A stretch of 64,000 nucleotides of DNA from Hymenobacter sedentarius (GTDB taxonomy: Bacteria > Bacteroidota > Bacteroidia > Cytophagales > Hymenobacteraceae), in assembly GCF_001507645.1 (NCBI RefSeq), contig NZ_CP013909.1:2108001-2172000 (forward strand), read 5' to 3'. Of the stretch, positions 60,677-64,000 are shown piece by piece (within the stretch, counting starts at the first letter, position 1; every line of letters begins with the position of its first letter). Under the pieces are notes generated by a model. It was not told the DNA's origin and did not search any database. It saw only the letters and a list, made by a program, of their open reading frames with translations. The position numbers and the translations under genes were made by a program.

Positions 60677-61081
60677 CTAGGGGGTCGCTTCGGCCGGGGG
60701 ACACACCCAGTGCGAAAGGCGGTCGCCCCGGCGAACGGTGAGCGCGCGGGCGTGGGCCGGTTTGCGGATCAGGTCGCCGGGGCGAAGGTACTGGTTCAGG
60801 TCCTGCTCGTCCGCCGGGGCCGCGGCGGGCGCGGGGACGAAGGCGCGGAAGTCGTAGGAGGGGCGGCGCCGGCCGTCGAGGAAGAACCCGTGCGCGTGCC
60901 GGCTCTGCCAGTGCCCGCTGACGCGGCCCGTGACGGCTGTCTCGTAGCCGACGGCGCGGCAGGCGAAGCCGGCCCGGAGCGCGGAGGGCAAGGCCAAGTA
61001 GAGCAGCAGGGCCGCGGCCCCGAGCAGCAGGATGCGGGTCGATGACCTGGCGGCAAGGTACGGCGTGGTTGGGGGTAGCAC
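60677..61081 (-). CDS. Hypothetical single-span secreted or membrane protein
   Basis: A 134-residue protein with one hydrophobic segment near the N terminus (LLLGAAALLLYLALPSALRA) that could be a signal peptide or an anchor. The remainder is Arg/Ala/Pro-rich, with RHAHGFFLDGRRRPSYDFRA, a predicted beta-sheet fragment, and a C-terminal RGDRLSHWVCPPAEATP. I recognise no family. It is divergent from the lipoprotein gene at 61127 across 45 bases, and both are downstream of the recombinase, so they may belong to one acquired segment. Confidence 0.6.
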   Translation of the reverse strand: MLPPTTPYLAARSSTRILLLGAAALLLYLALPSALRAGFACRAVGYETAVTGRVSGHWQSRHAHGFFLDGRRRPSYDFRAFVPAPAAAPADEQDLNQYLRPGDLIRKPAHARALTVRRGDRLSHWVCPPAEATP

Positions 61082-61126
61082 TCAGACTGTTTGAATAAAC
61101 AACTGCGCTTTCCCTTTCTTGCAGAG

Positions 61127-61948
61127 ATGAAACCCCTGTGCTTCCTTGCTCGGCTGCTGTGTTTCTTTCTTCTGAGCGCGTGTTCCCAACAACCGCCCGC
61201 AGAGGTGAGCGCGGTGCCCTCGGCTCCCCCTCCCCCTCCCGGTTCGATTGACCGCACCGACTCCACCTGCCGCGCCGAGCTCCGGCGCGCGCACGCCGAT
61301 GCCCAGCGCGGGCAGCTCACCTACTTCCTCTTCCGGCGGGCCCGGTACGCCGACGACTTGGACACGTTCCTTCGCAGGTACGGCCTCCGGTTTCGCTACA
61401 ACCCCATGAACTGCACGCTGGAGGACCTCTGCTACGCCCACTACATGGACAGCGTCATCGCCCGGGGGCACGGCCCGGCCTTTCTGGACCGCCTCAAACA
61501 GAAAGCCGACCAACGGTTTCTCTCGGCGTGGCCGACGCGTAACTACTGGTACTGGGACCTGGACGTTCCGCCGCGAGGCCGCGTCGAAGACGTGGAGGCC
61601 TACGTAACGGCCCACTTGCCGCGTCCCCGGGGGTGGGACACGCGCCCCGAACTCGGGCTCTTCGGTGAGCTTGCCGAGCGCCAGTACCTATTCGCCACCC
61701 TCACCGTGGACCGTACCGGCCAGCTGGGAAGCATCCGCTTTCCCGCCGACAGGCCCGGCAATGTCAAAGCCACCAACCGCCGCTTCCTCCCCGCCATCCA
61801 ACGGGAAATCCGTCGCCTAATCCGCACGGCGGGGCCCTGGCAGGCCGGCCAACTCGCGGGCCATGCCGTGAGCGCGACGCTTTACGTGGACGTGACGCTT
61901 AATCCAGAACAGATGCCGCGAACGCCTGATGCCCGCAACAACCAATAG
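61127..61948 (+). CDS. Putative lipoprotein of unknown function
   Basis: Start chosen at the ATG at 61127 (MKPLCFLARLLCFFLLSAC), 273 residues; a TTG at 61091 is an alternative. The lipobox LLSAC predicts lipidation at Cys19, followed by a Pro-rich linker. The globular part includes YFLFRRARYADDLDTFLRRY, NYWYWDLDVPPRGRVEDVEA, YLFATLTVDRTGQLGSIRFP and a C-terminal LYVDVTLNPEQMPRT strand. The LYVDVTL end and the preceding VKATNRRFLPAIQREIRRLI suggest a TonB-C-like or energy-transducer-like beta-alpha arrangement, but I am not confident. It lies between the 60677 gene and the terminal histidine kinase gene. Confidence 0.65.
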   Translation: MKPLCFLARLLCFFLLSACSQQPPAEVSAVPSAPPPPPGSIDRTDSTCRAELRRAHADAQRGQLTYFLFRRARYADDLDTFLRRYGLRFRYNPMNCTLEDLCYAHYMDSVIARGHGPAFLDRLKQKADQRFLSAWPTRNYWYWDLDVPPRGRVEDVEAYVTAHLPRPRGWDTRPELGLFGELAERQYLFATLTVDRTGQLGSIRFPADRPGNVKATNRRFLPAIQREIRRLIRTAGPWQAGQLAGHAVSATLYVDVTLNPEQMPRTPDARNNQ

Positions 61949-62184
61949 GAGATGCTACCGGGGGTACGGTAACGCTCCTTTTCCGAAACGCTACGCGTTT
62001 ACCTTGCCACCGTTTTTGTAAACTCACGCTCTCGGTCATTACTGGTATTTCCGACCCTTTGGTTGTCAGCCCAGTGGGTGATTACATGCGCCGTATTGGG
62101 GCGTATCTTGCCCACTGAAAGCTTCCTGTTTTACTATGCTTATTTCCACTTCCGTGCCGGGCTTGCGGCGTGGCCCCCGTCCTT

Positions 62185-64000
62185 ATGCGTTTCGTTTTTT
62201 TGCTGGTCGCCGTCTGGCTGCTGGCCTTGCCCGCCCGGGCCATGCCCGTCGCCCCCGATACCACCGTGCTGCGGGTAACCCGACTGCCCGCTGCCGGCTT
62301 GTTGTTGACTCAGGGCTGGCGCTACCACCCCGGCGACAATCCGGCCTGGGCCCGTCCGGAATTTGATGATAGCGCCTGGGACACCCTTAACCCCACCCGG
62401 CCCCGGCGGGAGTTGCCGCCGCGCCTGGGCTCCGGCATCGGCTGGCTGCGGCTGCGCTTTCGGTTCAGCGACTCGTTGCGCCGACGGGAACTACAGCTCG
62501 TTACCTCGCAGCTAGGCGCCGTCGAAATCTACCTTAACGGGCAGCTGCTGCGGCGCCGGGGCACGCTGAGCACCAACCCGGCCCTGGTGCGGGCGGCCGG
62601 CAACACCCACACGCCTGTGGCATTGCCCGGCAGCGGCCTCACCGAGCAAGTGCTGGCTCTGCGCTTAGCGCCCCAGCCGCTGTCGCCGCTGCTGACTACG
62701 GGGCAGGTCCCGCTGCTGCGCCCGCGTCTCTACACCGTGCCACATTACCACCAGCTGGAGGCTCAGAGTGCGAATTTCCGACTGCTTTATTTTGGGTTGG
62801 GCAGCGCCTATGTGCTGCTCACGCTGCTGCATCTGGTTTTCTCCTACTATAACCCCACGCAGCGCACCAACCGCTACTTTGCCCGCTACACCCTCACCGG
62901 CGCCGCGGCCGGTTTTTTTACCTGCCTTGACAACGCAGAGGACTTTGCCTCCCTCGGCACGGGCGTATGGGTGCGGAGCCTTGTGTTTGTCTGCAGTTTC
63001 GCGAGCCTGTGCTGGCTGGTGCGGTCGGTGTATGCCCTGTTTGACTTCCGGCCCGGCCGGATATACGGGAGCCTGCTGCTGAGCGGCGCTGCCCTACTGC
63101 TGCTCGTGCAGCTGGCGCATTCCGCTGTGCCCGGATACGTGGTCGCCTACCTGGCATTGGGGGCGCTGGGCTACGTCGAGATGCTGCGCCTGACGCTGCT
63201 AGCCCTGCGCCAGCGGCGGCGAGGGGCGCGCCTGGTGGGAGCCGGTTTTGGCGGCGCCTTACTGCTGGTGCTGCTGAACCTGGGGCTAAATGTCCTGGGG
63301 ATAACTCTAGGACCTGCTTGGCTGGTTGGGAACGTGCTGATTATTTTGGCCAGCCTGCTGCCGGCGCTGGCCATCTCGCTGTTTCTGGCCCGCGAGTTTG
63401 CCCTCGGCGCCGAGCTGCTGCTGGTGAAGCTGGGCGAAGTGGAAAGGCTTTCCGCGCAAACACTGGCGCAGGAACAGGACAAACAGGCCCTGCTGGCCCG
63501 GCAAAATGAAACGCTGGAACATCAGGTGCAGCAGCGTACGAGTGAGCTGCAGCGCTCCCTGACTGACTTGCAAACCACGCAGGCCCAGCTCATCCAAAAG
63601 GAGAAGCTGGCGAGTCTGGGCGAGCTGACGGCGGGCATTGCTCACGAGATTCAGAACCCACTCAACTTCGTTAACAACTTCTCCGAAGTGAGCACCGAGC
63701 TGGTGGTGGAACTCCAAGAAGCGCTGGCAAAGAGTGATACAGTCGAGGCTGCCGAGTTGGCGGGTGACGTCGCCCAGAACCTGGGCAAAATCACCGAGCA
63801 CGGCAAACGGGCGGCGGCCATTGTTAAGGGCATGTTAGAGCACAGCCGCACCAGCACCGGAGAGCGCGCTCCCACGGACCTCAACGCGCTGGCCGATGAG
63901 TACCTGCGCCTGGCCTACCACGGGTTACGGGCCAAAGACAAAAGCTTCAACGCCGAGCTCCGGACCGACCTAGCGCCGGACCTGCCGCTGATCAGCGTGG
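62185..64000 (+). CDS. Sensor histidine kinase with 7TM-type sensor (3' end outside the window)
   Basis: The frame is open from the ATG at 62185 to the end of the window with no stop, so the C terminus is missing. A signal peptide (MRFVFLLVAVWLLALPARAM) precedes a beta-rich extracellular domain (RLPAAGLLLTQGWRYHPGDN, then the jelly-roll-like GWLRLRFRFSDSLRRRELQL). Seven hydrophobic segments run from about residue 200 (LLYFGLGSAYVLLTLLHLVF) to about 400, as in 7TMR-DISM receptors. A coiled coil (QNETLEHQVQQRTSELQRSL) leads to HisKA with His487 in ELTAGIAHEIQNPLNF. The HATPase domain lies largely outside the window. A fragment of a close paralogue lies at 45979-46554. Confidence 0.88.
   Translation, partial: MRFVFLLVAVWLLALPARAMPVAPDTTVLRVTRLPAAGLLLTQGWRYHPGDNPAWARPEFDDSAWDTLNPTRPRRELPPRLGSGIGWLRLRFRFSDSLRRRELQLVTSQLGAVEIYLNGQLLRRRGTLSTNPALVRAAGNTHTPVALPGSGLTEQVLALRLAPQPLSPLLTTGQVPLLRPRLYTVPHYHQLEAQSANFRLLYFGLGSAYVLLTLLHLVFSYYNPTQRTNRYFARYTLTGAAAGFFTCLDNAEDFASLGTGVWVRSLVFVCSFASLCWLVRSVYALFDFRPGRIYGSLLLSGAALLLLVQLAHSAVPGYVVAYLALGALGYVEMLRLTLLALRQRRRGARLVGAGFGGALLLVLLNLGLNVLGITLGPAWLVGNVLIILASLLPALAISLFLAREFALGAELLLVKLGEVERLSAQTLAQEQDKQALLARQNETLEHQVQQRTSELQRSLTDLQTTQAQLIQKEKLASLGELTAGIAHEIQNPLNFVNNFSEVSTELVVELQEALAKSDTVEAAELAGDVAQNLGKITEHGKRAAAIVKGMLEHSRTSTGERAPTDLNALADEYLRLAYHGLRAKDKSFNAELRTDLAPDLPLISV

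Noticed and set aside
62040..62184. Promoter for the terminal histidine kinase (TTTG ... TACATGCG)
   Set aside because: The -7 match is poor and the spacing one base too long; not strong enough to list as a feature.
1..64000. tRNA, rRNA or CRISPR arrays
   Set aside because: No tRNA T-loop context, rRNA-like sequence or regularly spaced direct repeats were seen; the repeats present are palindromic and dispersed.

Overview
The window looks like chromosomal DNA of a Bacteroidota species close to Hymenobacter (Cytophagales). The reasons are GC-rich coding sequence combined with type IX secretion (T9SS) sorting tails, a -7 element of the TAnnTTTG type, few Shine-Dalgarno sites, eukaryotic-type NADP isocitrate dehydrogenase, and abundant long intergenic palindromes. 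The genus is inferred from sequence character, not from a search. There are no rRNA or tRNA genes and no CRISPR array that I can see.

Layout. 1-5000: the tail of a DUF1223 secreted protein, an ECF sigma factor with a tiny zinc-motif partner, a 2Fe-2S ferredoxin and ferredoxin-NADP reductase pair, and an outer-membrane porin. 5103-15632: a seven-gene cassette encoding a vWA-like lipoprotein, a small membrane protein, a tubulin/FtsZ-like GTPase-fold protein, a 1130-residue protein with an actin/Hsp70-type ATPase domain, a single-span Pro-rich protein, an ExbB/MotA-like channel subunit with a long cytoplasmic tail, and a MotB/OmpA-like subunit with the proton-binding Asp. This is the strongest candidate for an under-described multi-protein machine. 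15884-19518: aldo/keto reductase, class II fructose-bisphosphate aldolase, an orphan T9SS tail protein and a SciP-like (DUF1153) regulator. 19710-24348: a kaiC-kaiB-kaiB-histidine kinase-response regulator operon. 24485-31184: LysR plus a YeiH-type exporter, a T9SS cargo protein, a PaaI-like thioesterase, a LuxR-type response regulator and a thioredoxin-like protein.

31495-45934 is mostly metabolic: GH1-like glycosidase, an SDR / gluconate-dehydrogenase-subunit-3 / GMC oxidoreductase operon, alpha/beta hydrolase, NADP-isocitrate dehydrogenase, several small secreted or membrane proteins, DinB-like protein, ethanolamine ammonia-lyase EutBC and a GH35 beta-galactosidase. 45979-47735 is a deletion scar in which a histidine-kinase tail, a FAD-oxidoreductase tail with an in-frame stop and a 3'-truncated TRIC channel gene are butted together. 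47891-58802 carries a Crp-like regulator, a VOC dioxygenase plus esterase pair, PaaZ with an enoyl-CoA hydratase, a DUF434 protein and a HelD-like helicase. 59296-64000 holds a tyrosine recombinase with an apparent +1 frameshift in an A8 run, two unknown envelope proteins, and a 7TM-type sensor kinase that runs off the window.

Three or more families of long palindromic repeats occupy intergenic spaces throughout. In three places a terminator-like hairpin sits in the middle of a larger palindrome. Inside the seven-gene cassette every junction except one is filled by such an element.
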